A stretch of 64,000 nt of DNA from an uncultured Centipeda sp. (GTDB taxonomy: Bacteria; Bacillota; Negativicutes; Selenomonadales; Selenomonadaceae): NCBI GenBank assembly GCA_905372865.1, contig CAJPQT010000016.1, positions 1 to 64,000 of the forward strand. Reading direction: 5' to 3'. Both the position numbers and the translations under genes were made by a program. Below, piece after piece: positions 14,432-23,131 of this stretch (within the stretch, counting starts at the first letter, position 1; every line of letters begins with the position of its first letter). The notes below the pieces were generated by a model. The model saw only the letters and a list, made by a program, of their open reading frames with translations, was not told the DNA's origin and did not search any database.

Positions 14432-15821
14432 GGTACGCACCGCAATCCGCAACTCCGGCATTCAGCTGCGGCAGGAGCGTGTGACGGTGAATCTTGCGCC
14501 CGCCGATGTGCGAAAGGACAGCTCCGGTCTTGATCTGCCGATTGCCGTCGGTCTCCTTGCATCCTACGGTATGGTTCCGGAGGCGGCGGTGCAGAATGCA
14601 CTGTTCTCAGCGGAGCTTTCCCTCGATGGGAACTGCCGTCCGATTAGCGGCATTCTCCCGATGGCGATTACGGCGCGTGAGAATGGGCTGACGGAGTTTT
14701 ACGTTGCACCGTCGAACGCAGATGAGGCACTTCTGATTGACGGACTGAAGGTCTATGCGGTCGAGAATCTGGCGCAGCTTGTGCGTCATTTGACAGGGGC
14801 AGAAACACTGACTCCCGCTGAGCCACAAGCAACAGAACAGAAAAAGGACGCTGCGTTTACCGATGACTTTGCGGACGTACAGGGGCAGTATCAGGCGAAA
14901 CGTGCGCTTGAGATTGCGGCAGCAGGAGGGCACAATGTCCTCATGGTTGGCGTTCCCGGCTCGGGCAAGACGATGCTGGCACGTCGGATGCCTTCGATTC
15001 TGCCGGAGCTGACGAAGGAAGAAGCCATCGAGATCACGAAGATTTACAGCATCTCGGGGCTGCTCGGAAAGGATACAGGGCTTGTGACCACGCGCCCCTT
15101 CCGCAGTCCGCATCATACGTCCTCGACGGTGGCGATGATCGGCGGCGGGAGCATTCCGCGTCCGGGCGAGGTGACGCTTGCCCATCACGGCGTGCTCTTT
15201 CTCGACGAGCTGCCGGAGTTCAGCAAGAAGACGCTTGAGGTGCTGCGTGAGCCAATCGAGGATCGTCAGATTACGGTGTCGCGTGCGAACGCGACGCTGA
15301 CCTTTCCCTCTAGTATCATTTTGGTAGCGGCAATGAATCCGTGCCCCTGCGGATTCAGTGGCGATAAAGATCATGTATGTGAATGTTCTGCGGGCGAGAT
15401 CAAACGATATACGCGCAAGCTGTCAGGACCGCTGCTTGACCGTATCGATCTTCATATCCGTGTGTCGCGTGTGACCTATTCGGATCTTCATGCTACGCGC
15501 CGGGCAGAGCCCTCCGAAGCGATTCGTCAACGTGTTGTGGCGGCGCGTATGATTCAGCATGAGCGCCTGCAGCGGCATGGGCTCTTTTGCAACGCCCAGA
15601 TGAATCACAGTATGATCAAAAAATATTGTCGCCTTGAGAAAGAGGCGGAAGGATTGCTCGAAGCGGCTTTTCATCGTATCAACCTATCGGCGCGTTCCCA
15701 TGACCGTATCATTAAGGTGGCGCGGACGATCGCAGATCTCTCGCAGTCCCAAAACATTACAGCGGCACATATCGCGGAGGCGATACAGCTGCGTGCTGAT
15801 GTCGGACTGAACATTGAGTGA
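14292..15821 (+). CDS. comM: ComM/YifB-family AAA+ ATPase (Mg-chelatase-like)
   Basis: A 509-residue intact protein, close to the 506 residues of E. coli YifB. The N-terminal Lon-protease-like ChlI domain occupies about residues 1-165. The AAA+ core follows, with Walker A GVPGSGKTML, LFLDELPEFS (Walker B), and NPCPCGFSGD with the later DRIDLHIRV. The C-terminal helical lid is at 415-509. ComM is a hexameric helicase that promotes branch migration during natural transformation, fitting with dprA elsewhere in the window. TTG at 14292 lies eight bases after GGAGG. Its leader and first codons belong to a perfect repeat, so its promoter and N-terminus may have been replaced by an inserted element. 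Confidence 0.9.
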   Translation: MFAKTYGATTLGIDGRIIDVEVDVSPGLPGFELVGLPDTSVKESKERVRTAIRNSGIQLRQERVTVNLAPADVRKDSSGLDLPIAVGLLASYGMVPEAAVQNALFSAELSLDGNCRPISGILPMAITARENGLTEFYVAPSNADEALLIDGLKVYAVENLAQLVRHLTGAETLTPAEPQATEQKKDAAFTDDFADVQGQYQAKRALEIAAAGGHNVLMVGVPGSGKTMLARRMPSILPELTKEEAIEITKIYSISGLLGKDTGLVTTRPFRSPHHTSSTVAMIGGGSIPRPGEVTLAHHGVLFLDELPEFSKKTLEVLREPIEDRQITVSRANATLTFPSSIILVAAMNPCPCGFSGDKDHVCECSAGEIKRYTRKLSGPLLDRIDLHIRVSRVTYSDLHATRRAEPSEAIRQRVVAARMIQHERLQRHGLFCNAQMNHSMIKKYCRLEKEAEGLLEAAFHRINLSARSHDRIIKVARTIADLSQSQNITAAHIAEAIQLRADVGLNIE

Positions 15822-15844
15822 CATGACAAATAGGGAGCATAGAT

Positions 15845-16174
15845 ATGACGACGGAACATATAGAGGATGTAAAACTTGAAATCTTTATTCCGGAGACGCA
15901 CCTCGCTCAGCTGCGGCATGCACTGCAGTCTGTGGATGCGGGACATCTTGGAAACTATGACAGCTGTCTTGCGTACTCGCATGTAACAGGATCATGGCGA
16001 CCACTTGCAGGAGCTTCGCCGTACGAGGGAACCATCGGGGAGCTGTCCGAGGCACCGGAACTCAAAGTCGAACTGCGTGTGAAAGCGGCTCGTTTGGAGG
16101 AGACACTATCCGCGATCCGCGCCGTTCATCCCTATGAGATGCCTGAGATCTTCGTTATTCCACTGTTGTGCTGA
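15845..16174 (+). CDS. YqfO/NIF3-insert-like domain protein
   Basis: A 109-residue protein resembling the small insert domain found in Nif3/YqfO proteins (COG3323-type, CutA-like fold), here standing alone. Characteristic stretches are VKLEIFIPETHLAQLRHAL, GHLGNYDSC, TGSWRPLAGASPY and the terminal AVHPYEMPEIFVIPL. The domain is thought to bind metal or small ligands and to trimerise; a reaction is not known. It follows comM after 23 bases and may be cotranscribed. Confidence 0.65.
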   Translation: MTTEHIEDVKLEIFIPETHLAQLRHALQSVDAGHLGNYDSCLAYSHVTGSWRPLAGASPYEGTIGELSEAPELKVELRVKAARLEETLSAIRAVHPYEMPEIFVIPLLC

Positions 16175-16203
16175 AAAGGGAGATACAAGCTCTTTACACG
16201 CTA

Positions 16204-16212
16204 TGATATAAT
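16204..16212 (+). promoter_or_regulatory. Extended -10 promoter of the glycosylation-type cluster
   Basis: TGATATAAT, a TGn-TATAAT extended -10, lies about 55 bp before the TTG start at 16268. A -35 is not obvious. Confidence 0.5.
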
Positions 16213-16267
16213 AGAAGAAATCTGTCTCCCTCTGTGGGATTAACTGTCATCAAATGGAGGAGCGCAC

Positions 16268-17215
16268 TTGGCTGAAAAAATTCGACCCCAACTGCTCTCA
16301 TTTCTAAAGCCAAATGCTGCGCCGTTGCGTGTCCTAGTTGTCGAGAGCTTGACATATCTGCATGAACTGCGCAGAATGTTTCCGCAGGCGGAACTCTATG
16401 CCGTTACGGCAGAGGAAGATGAGATGGAGCGGGATGCTCCTGCTGGAGTTCACTGGCAGATTCTCGACTATCTTTCGATTCCGCTTCCGTACACGCGTGG
16501 ATTTTTTGACTATATTATTTCAGATCTTGCCTTGGAACAGGCGGATAATCCGCAGGATATTGCTGCGGGTTTTTCCATGTTCCTGAAAGAAACAGGAGCG
16601 TTCCTTACCAGCTTTCGCAACATTAGACATTGGTCAGTACTGCAAAATCTAATGGAAGGGCATTATTATAATATTGTTTCGCGTCTCTATGCGAGAGCTG
16701 AGTTTGAAAATCTGCTCTATGCCTCGTTTTATAAGAGTGTGCGCGTGCACCGGCAGAAGCGCGAGGCTCCGGATGGTCTCATCACGCGTCTTATAGCGGC
16801 TGGTTTTGAAAATGAGTGCGATGACCTTGAGACGGAGTTCTACCTTGTTCGTGCAGATCGCTCCATGCCGGAGCTGGCGCTTCTCAAATCCATGTATACG
16901 ACGGCAGAGCGTGAGCAGATGGTACGTCTGATTCATCGGATAGAATACGATGTGGAAACCTTGGCAGCCGTCCGTGGATTGTGGGAGATGTTGGACCGAC
17001 TTGCGGTATTTCCTGACTATCTGGCATCATTGGCTCGTGAGACTGTTGTTCATACAGAGGCATTCTATCAGAGCTTATTAACCCATTCGGATGGACGAAA
17101 GGATTTCATTCATGCAGTACTGAGCGTGAGTGTCATGGAGAGCGTTGATCCATTGGAACAAGAAGGCTATCGCAGGTTACAAAGCTATATGCAAGGAAAA
17201 GAGATCGAAGGATGA
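16268..17215 (+). CDS. Methyltransferase-like protein of a glycosyltransferase cluster
   Basis: A 315-residue protein. Residues 1-150 resemble a class I methyltransferase Rossmann fold: VLVVESLTYLHELRRMFPQA as the first strand-helix, a second strand ELYAVTAEEDE, and FDYIISDLALEQ where motif IV would be. The glycine-rich SAM loop is not canonical, so activity is uncertain. Residues 180-315 are helical without a recognised domain. The TTG start follows GGAGGAG. Its stop overlaps the next gene's ATG by 4 bp, so it is translationally coupled to a StrF-like glycosyltransferase. A role in modifying a glycan or a glycosylated surface protein is inferred from context only. Confidence 0.5.
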   Translation: MAEKIRPQLLSFLKPNAAPLRVLVVESLTYLHELRRMFPQAELYAVTAEEDEMERDAPAGVHWQILDYLSIPLPYTRGFFDYIISDLALEQADNPQDIAAGFSMFLKETGAFLTSFRNIRHWSVLQNLMEGHYYNIVSRLYARAEFENLLYASFYKSVRVHRQKREAPDGLITRLIAAGFENECDDLETEFYLVRADRSMPELALLKSMYTTAEREQMVRLIHRIEYDVETLAAVRGLWEMLDRLAVFPDYLASLARETVVHTEAFYQSLLTHSDGRKDFIHAVLSVSVMESVDPLEQEGYRRLQSYMQGKEIEG

Positions 17216-17901
17216 TGGAGCTGGATCGCAATAAAGTTGCCTTTATCACCTGTGTCAATGATGATGATATGTACAGTGAATGCCTGCTGTATCTAAAATC
17301 GCTGCATATTCCTGATGGAATTACAGTGGAATATATCCCAATATACAATGCGCACTCTATGTGTGCGGGATATAACGAAGGCGCACAACAGACGAGTGCA
17401 TATTATAAAATCTATCTGCATCAGGATGTGCTGATTGTCAACAAGAATATCATTGCGGATCTGCTTGCGATCTTTGAGGATAAGACGGTCGGACTTGTCG
17501 GCATGATTGGCTGCCGCAGTCTGCCGCGTTCCGGTGTCTGGTGGGATGGTCTGCGCACCTATGGGCGCGTCCTGCATCACTGTGAGCCGGAGAGCGTGGT
17601 GGACTCCCACTGCATGGAACCGGATGAGGCATATATTGACGTGGAGGCGGTGGATGGGCTTCTGCTTGCGACGCAGTACGATCTTCCGTGGCGTGATGAT
17701 CTGTTCACAGGCTGGCATCTATACGACACCTCGATGTGCATGGAGATGCAGCGGCATGATTTTCGTGTCGTCGTCCCCAACCAGGAGGAGGACTTTTGGT
17801 GTATTCATTGCCCGCGTGAGAAGCCGCTTGCGCCGGAATACAAACGATTTCAGAAGATATTTCTGCACGAATATGGAGCGGAACTGCATCCAGAGGTTTG
17901 A
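17212..17901 (+). CDS. StrF-like family 2-type glycosyltransferase
   Basis: A 229-residue protein matching the short GT-A glycosyltransferases related to streptomycin-biosynthesis StrF. Opening strand KVAFITCVNDDDMYSECL; the donor-site region YYKIYLHQDVLIVNKN with an H-x-D in place of the classical DxD; then GLVGMIGCRSLPRSGVWW and VEAVDGLLLATQYDLPWRDD; and the last part FTGWHLYDTSMCMEMQRHDF typical of this group. It overlaps the upstream gene by 4 bp and is followed after 30 bp by an OGT-like transferase. The three probably glycosylate a surface or flagellar protein; the acceptor is not in the window. Confidence 0.75.
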   Translation: MMELDRNKVAFITCVNDDDMYSECLLYLKSLHIPDGITVEYIPIYNAHSMCAGYNEGAQQTSAYYKIYLHQDVLIVNKNIIADLLAIFEDKTVGLVGMIGCRSLPRSGVWWDGLRTYGRVLHHCEPESVVDSHCMEPDEAYIDVEAVDGLLLATQYDLPWRDDLFTGWHLYDTSMCMEMQRHDFRVVVPNQEEDFWCIHCPREKPLAPEYKRFQKIFLHEYGAELHPEV

Positions 17902-17931
17902 GCAAAATAAGTGGAAAGGAGGTTTTCGTCT

Positions 17932-19695
17932 ATGCAGGATCAGCCGCCGAAGGCAGAACATGCGGCAGAGGAAAAGATCAACTGGCTGAGACTTGCCACA
18001 AAATTTTCTGATGATGGGGATTTGAAGGGCATGCGTGCCTGTGCCAAAGAAGTTGATCGATTGATGGCCGGAGACATTGACGCGACCGCTGTGAATGCTG
18101 AGGTGGCACTCTACAGCGGCCGTATCGACGAGGCCGAGGAGCTGGCCGGTAAGGTGCTGCGCATTCAGCCGCGCCATCCCCGTGCACGCATGGTCTTAGC
18201 CGGGCTCGCCGCACTGGAGTTTCGCCTAGATGATGAGATCCCACTGCTTGCTGATCTGATCGAGGAATTGACTTATAAGGCCAAGGTGCTTGGTGAAGAG
18301 GATCCCTCTTATGCCATTTATCATCAGATGCTCAAACGTGCGCGCGGTTGGCTTGCCGACGCACTCTACCTCGCGGGAGAGGCAAAGGGCGCTGCGCATG
18401 AACTTCTGATGTCCAGTCGTCTTGCGGATGAGACGGATGAGGCAGCGGATCTCTACAGCAAATATCTCTTTATGCGCAACTATCGGTATCTCGGGGCAAA
18501 AGACGGGCGACTGAAGGCCGAACACTATGAGAGCCTGCTTGATGTGCACCCTTATAAACATGACAATGCAGCACGAACGGCCAGAAGAAAGCTTCGCATT
18601 GGCTATATATCGCCGGATTTTCGGGAACATTCGGTATCATATTTTCTGCCTCCTCTGCTTCGGCATTTTGACGGCGAGCAGTTCATGGTCTTTTGCTATG
18701 CGACGGGGAGAAGTGACGCGGTAACGGAACGACTTCGTACGCGCCGTGTAACATGGCGTGATCTGCGGGGGCGTCCTCCACGGACGGCGGCACGCCTGAT
18801 CGCAGAGGATAAGATTGATATACTTGTGGATCTCTCCGGACATTCACAGGATAATGCATTGCCGATTATGGCACATCGTCCTGCACCTGTTCAAGTTTCC
18901 GGCATTGGATATACAAATACGACGGGGCTGCGTGCCATCGACTACTTTCTGTCCGATGAGATCTGTATTCCCAAGGGGGATACAGCGGCAGAGGCTGGGT
19001 TTGTCGAACGAATTTTGCGCCTTTCGCACTCCCATCTCTGTTACGCACCGGAGTTGATTCGCGTGATGCCGGAGGCAGGCTATGAGCCGCCAATGCGTAA
19101 AAATGGTTATGTGACGTTTGGCAGTTTCAATAACTTTGCCAAAGTGACGGATGAGACGTTGCTTTTGTGGCGTGGAATATTGGAGTCCGTGCGCGACTCA
19201 AAACTCGTCATCAAGGGGAAGATCGCCAGCATTGACGCAGGGATCAACTTTGCAAAGAAGCGTTTTTCCATGCTCAGCTACGACCTTGCGCGGGTGGAGT
19301 TTCGCCCGTATAGTCCGGATTATCTTGAGCAGTATCGGGATATCGACATTGCGCTTGATACGGCGCCTTACAACGGCGGACTGACTACGTGTGAGGCGCT
19401 CTATATGGGGGTTCCCGTCATTTCGCTGCGTGGACGTACGCACGGCTCACGCTTTGGCGCGTCTATTCTGACGAATGCAGGCGTGCGTGAGCTTGTCGCT
19501 GAAAATGACATCAACTACGTGCGCCGTGCGGTTCAGCTCGCGGAGACACCGAAGCTCCTGGAGGCATATCATATGGGGCTGCGTGCTAATATGAAGCGCT
19601 CTCCTCTGATGAATATTGAGGGCTATATGGAAGAGCTGGAGACGGCCTATCAGGAGATCTGGGAAAATTTTTGTAAATCCAACTCCATGATGTGA
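17932..19695 (+). CDS. OGT/SPINDLY-like glycosyltransferase (family 41) with TPR-like N-terminus
   Basis: A 587-residue protein. Residues 1-200 are helical and TPR-like (AVNAEVALYSGRIDEAEELA, LRIQPRHPRA). Residues 220-580 form the GT41 catalytic region: RIGYISPDFREHSVSYFLPP, VDLSGHSQDNALPIMAHRPA, GYTNTTGLRAIDYFLSDE, GYVTFGSFNNFAKVT, and the nucleotide-binding stretch DTAPYNGGLTTCEALYMG leading into VPVISLRGRTHGSR. GT41 enzymes transfer GlcNAc, or in bacteria other sugars including glucose, to Ser/Thr or Asn of proteins. The ATG at 17932 was chosen for the AAGGAGG upstream. With the two preceding genes it forms a probable protein-glycosylation operon. Confidence 0.85.
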   Translation: MQDQPPKAEHAAEEKINWLRLATKFSDDGDLKGMRACAKEVDRLMAGDIDATAVNAEVALYSGRIDEAEELAGKVLRIQPRHPRARMVLAGLAALEFRLDDEIPLLADLIEELTYKAKVLGEEDPSYAIYHQMLKRARGWLADALYLAGEAKGAAHELLMSSRLADETDEAADLYSKYLFMRNYRYLGAKDGRLKAEHYESLLDVHPYKHDNAARTARRKLRIGYISPDFREHSVSYFLPPLLRHFDGEQFMVFCYATGRSDAVTERLRTRRVTWRDLRGRPPRTAARLIAEDKIDILVDLSGHSQDNALPIMAHRPAPVQVSGIGYTNTTGLRAIDYFLSDEICIPKGDTAAEAGFVERILRLSHSHLCYAPELIRVMPEAGYEPPMRKNGYVTFGSFNNFAKVTDETLLLWRGILESVRDSKLVIKGKIASIDAGINFAKKRFSMLSYDLARVEFRPYSPDYLEQYRDIDIALDTAPYNGGLTTCEALYMGVPVISLRGRTHGSRFGASILTNAGVRELVAENDINYVRRAVQLAETPKLLEAYHMGLRANMKRSPLMNIEGYMEELETAYQEIWENFCKSNSMM

Positions 19696-19730
19696 TACAG
19701 CTTGATTGATGACGAGAAGGGAGGAAAAGA

Positions 19731-22700
19731 ATGTCCTTTGCCCATCTACATGTGCATACCGAGTACAGTCTGCTCGACGGAGCCAGCCGAATCAAAGAGC
19801 TCATCCGACGTACGAAAGAACTCGGGATGGATTCGGTTGCCATTACTGATCACGGTGTGATGTACGGCACTGTCCGATTTTATAAGGAAGCAAAGGCACA
19901 GGGCATTCATCCCGTCATTGGATGCGAGGTCTATCTTGCACCGGGGCATCGGCAGGAACGTGCGGAGGTGGATGGTACACGCTACTATCATCTGATTCTC
20001 CTTGCCGAAAACGAAGTCGGTTATCGAAATCTGGTTCAACTCATATCCCTCGCCAATATCGAGGGATATTATTATAAGCCGCGTATTGACAAAGAACTGC
20101 TGCGTCAATACCATGATGGTATCATAGCACTCTCTGCCTGTGTGGCAGGGGAGATTCCGCAAGCGATTCTGCGCGGGGACAGTGATCGGGCGAATGCTTT
20201 GATTCGCGAATATGTGGAGATCTTTGGGCAGGATAATTTTTTCCTTGAGATTCAGGATCACGGGTTGCCCGAGGAAAAGACCGTCAACCGAGCGCTGCGT
20301 GATCTTGCCCAAAAGCACGACATCGGTCTTGTTGCAACGAATGATGTTCACTATGTCCATGCAGACGACAGTGAGTTTCATGACATTCTACTTTGCGTGC
20401 AGACCGGACGAACGATCAACGATCCCGACCGCATGCGCTTCTCCGGTCCCGATTACTATCTGAAATCAGAGGAGGAGATGACGGCTCTTTTTGTAGACTG
20501 CCCTGAGGCGATTGAGAATACGGCAAAGATTGCCGCACGCTGTCAGGTGGATTTTACATTCGGTGAGCTGCAGCTTCCGTTCTACCCGCTGCCGGACCAC
20601 TATGAGAGCGACGATGCCTATTTGCGTGTTCTCTGTGAGGAGCGTATTCTTGCACGCTATCCAAATGCAGCGGACGAGGTTCGTGCACGTCTGGACTATG
20701 AGCTCGGCGTCATTCATGGCATGGGGTATGCAAGCTATTTTCTCATCGTGTGGGATTTTATCAACTACGCGCGTGAGCACGGTGTTGAAGTCGGTCCCGG
20801 GCGCGGGTCGGCAGCGGGCAGCATTGTAGCCTATCTCCTTGGCATCACGAACATTGACCCACTCCAGTATGCACTCCTCTTTGAGCGATTTCTCAATCCC
20901 GAACGCGTCTCCATGCCGGATATTGATATCGACTTTGACGATATCAATCGCGGACGGGTGATTTCGTATGTCAAGGAGCGCTACGGCGAAGATCATGTCG
21001 CGCAGATTGCAACGTTCGGTACGATGGGGGCAAAGGGAGCGATCCGCGATGTCGGGCGCGTACTTGAAATGTCGTTCAGCGAAGTATCTGCCATCACCAA
21101 GCTCGTCCCGGCGGAACTGAATATCACGTTGGAGCGTGCACTTCATGAGTCCTCGGATTTCAGGCGCGTTTACGAGGGGGACGAGAGCGTTCGCAGGGTG
21201 ATCGACCTCGCACGGAGGATCGAGGGACTGCCGCGCAACATCTCCATCCATGCGGCAGGCGTGGTGATTGCGAAGAATCCGCTTGCAAGCCAGGTGCCCG
21301 TGTGGGTTTCGGATGGTACACTGGTCACGGAGTTTGACAAGGATGATGTGGAGGGGTTGGGCCTCCTCAAAATGGATTTTCTGGGACTTCGTACACTCAC
21401 CATCATTGCGGATACTGTTCGTCATGTGTATGCATCGCACGGCATCGAGCTGGATGTCGATGCAATACCGCTTGTGGACGAAAAAACCTCACAAATGCTG
21501 TGCAATGGTGATACGGGCGCTGTCTTTCAGATGGAATCAGCGGGCATGACAAATCTCGTCAAGGATCTCCAGCCAAAGGGGTTCGTCGATCTCATCCCGA
21601 CCGTTGCTCTCTATCGGCCGGGCCCCTTAGGCAGCGGCATGGTGACGGACTTCATCGACGGGCTGCATGGCAAGAAAGATGTTGTCTATATGCATCCCTT
21701 GCTCGAACCGATTCTGAAGGAGACGTTCGGTGTCGTGCTCTATCAGGAGCAGGTTATGCAGATTGTTCAGGTGCTCGCGGGGTTCAGTCTCGGGCAGGCG
21801 GATCTCCTGCGCCGTGCGATGGGAAAGAAGAAGCACGACCTCCTAATGGCGCAGAAGGAGATTTTTCTGCAGGGCTGTGCAAAGAATGGGCTTGAGGCAT
21901 CGCTCGCGAATCACATCTTCGACCTGCTGACGCATTTTGCGGACTACGGCTTCAATAAATCCCACAGTGCCGCCTATGGTCTGCTCGCATGGCAGACGGC
22001 ATATCTCAAAGCGCACTATCCCGTGGAGTTTATGGCGGGCGTATTGACGAGCATCATGGACAAGACGGACAAGATCCCCGTCTATATCCAGCTCTGCCGT
22101 CGGATGGGAATTCGGATTCTTCCGCCGGACATCAATTCGAGTGCGGCGACGTTCGGCATCGAAAGCGGTGCGATCCGCTTCGGTCTTGCTGCGGTCCGCA
22201 ACGTCGGCGAGAATGCGATCGTGAGCATGGAGCGCGTACGATCAGAGGGCGGAAAGTTCCGCTCGCTTGTGGACTTCTGTGCGCGTGTCGACCTGCGGAC
22301 GGTCAACAAGCGGGCGATTGAGAGCCTCATCAAATGCGGTGCATTTGACAGCATCGGCATGGAGCGCAATCAACTGCTTGCCGCGCTCGATGCGGCGATA
22401 CAGGATGCGGCACGGCGGCAACGGGACATCCTGAGCGGGCAGGGGGGCCTCTTTGGTGAGGAGACAATGGAGGAGGTTCAGCAGATACGCGCTTTGGCGA
22501 ACATTCCGCCGAGCACGGCGCGTGAGCGTCTGGCATGGGAGAAAGAGGCGACGGGGTTCTACATCACAGGGCACCCGCTGGATGATTACAGCGATACACT
22601 CTCCTCCCTGCTCTCGATCGGAGAGATTCCAAATGTTGTCCGTAAGGATCGTCAGCTTGTCCGTATCGGTGGAATTCTGACGAACACCAAACGCTTCACG

Positions 22701-23123
22701 ACCAAGAAGGGCGACACCATGCTCTTTGCGGAGCTTGAGGATTTCAGCGGAAAGATCGAGGTTACGGTGTTCCCGCGCGTGTTCTATGCACATGTATCTG
22801 ATCTGGAGACGGACAGCATCATCGTTGTGCAGGGCCGCGTTGATATGACAGGCGAAGAGCCGAAGCTGCTGGCAGATGAGATCTGGCGGATGAGCGAATA
22901 TCGCGCATCCTTCTATTTAATTCCCTCTGCAGATGCAGATCGACGCACACTGTGGACGGCGATGCAGGAGATTTTTGCTGCGCACAGAGGAGAACACCCC
23001 GTCTTCGTACAGAGTGAGGGGCGATGGCGCAAGCTTGAGGAGCACTGTTGGATCGACGGCTCACCTGCGGTACAACAGGAACTCAGGGCGCTCATGGGAG
23101 AACGTGCCGTCAAGGTACGATAG
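19731..23123 (+). CDS. dnaE: DNA polymerase III alpha subunit
   Basis: A 1,130-residue replicative polymerase of the DnaE1 type (E. coli DnaE has 1,160). The N-terminal PHP domain starts FAHLHVHTEYSLLDGASRIK. The polymerase palm carries GPGRGSAAGSIVAYLLG and the catalytic acidic stretch PDIDIDFDD. The fingers include FGTMGAKGAIRDVGRVLEM, later YQEQVMQI and ADYGFNKSHSAAYGLLAW. A helix-hairpin-helix region (about 790-900) is followed by an OB domain (RIGGILTNTKRFTTKKGDTM, FAELEDFSGKIEVTVFP). The ATG follows GGGAGG. It heads a run of same-strand genes (rluB, HI0933-like, aroA, cmk, plsC) with very short gaps and is likely the start of that operon. Confidence 0.97.
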   Translation: MSFAHLHVHTEYSLLDGASRIKELIRRTKELGMDSVAITDHGVMYGTVRFYKEAKAQGIHPVIGCEVYLAPGHRQERAEVDGTRYYHLILLAENEVGYRNLVQLISLANIEGYYYKPRIDKELLRQYHDGIIALSACVAGEIPQAILRGDSDRANALIREYVEIFGQDNFFLEIQDHGLPEEKTVNRALRDLAQKHDIGLVATNDVHYVHADDSEFHDILLCVQTGRTINDPDRMRFSGPDYYLKSEEEMTALFVDCPEAIENTAKIAARCQVDFTFGELQLPFYPLPDHYESDDAYLRVLCEERILARYPNAADEVRARLDYELGVIHGMGYASYFLIVWDFINYAREHGVEVGPGRGSAAGSIVAYLLGITNIDPLQYALLFERFLNPERVSMPDIDIDFDDINRGRVISYVKERYGEDHVAQIATFGTMGAKGAIRDVGRVLEMSFSEVSAITKLVPAELNITLERALHESSDFRRVYEGDESVRRVIDLARRIEGLPRNISIHAAGVVIAKNPLASQVPVWVSDGTLVTEFDKDDVEGLGLLKMDFLGLRTLTIIADTVRHVYASHGIELDVDAIPLVDEKTSQMLCNGDTGAVFQMESAGMTNLVKDLQPKGFVDLIPTVALYRPGPLGSGMVTDFIDGLHGKKDVVYMHPLLEPILKETFGVVLYQEQVMQIVQVLAGFSLGQADLLRRAMGKKKHDLLMAQKEIFLQGCAKNGLEASLANHIFDLLTHFADYGFNKSHSAAYGLLAWQTAYLKAHYPVEFMAGVLTSIMDKTDKIPVYIQLCRRMGIRILPPDINSSAATFGIESGAIRFGLAAVRNVGENAIVSMERVRSEGGKFRSLVDFCARVDLRTVNKRAIESLIKCGAFDSIGMERNQLLAALDAAIQDAARRQRDILSGQGGLFGEETMEEVQQIRALANIPPSTARERLAWEKEATGFYITGHPLDDYSDTLSSLLSIGEIPNVVRKDRQLVRIGGILTNTKRFTTKKGDTMLFAELEDFSGKIEVTVFPRVFYAHVSDLETDSIIVVQGRVDMTGEEPKLLADEIWRMSEYRASFYLIPSADADRRTLWTAMQEIFAAHRGEHPVFVQSEGRWRKLEEHCWIDGSPAVQQELRALMGERAVKVR

Positions 23124-23131
23124 GGGACGAA

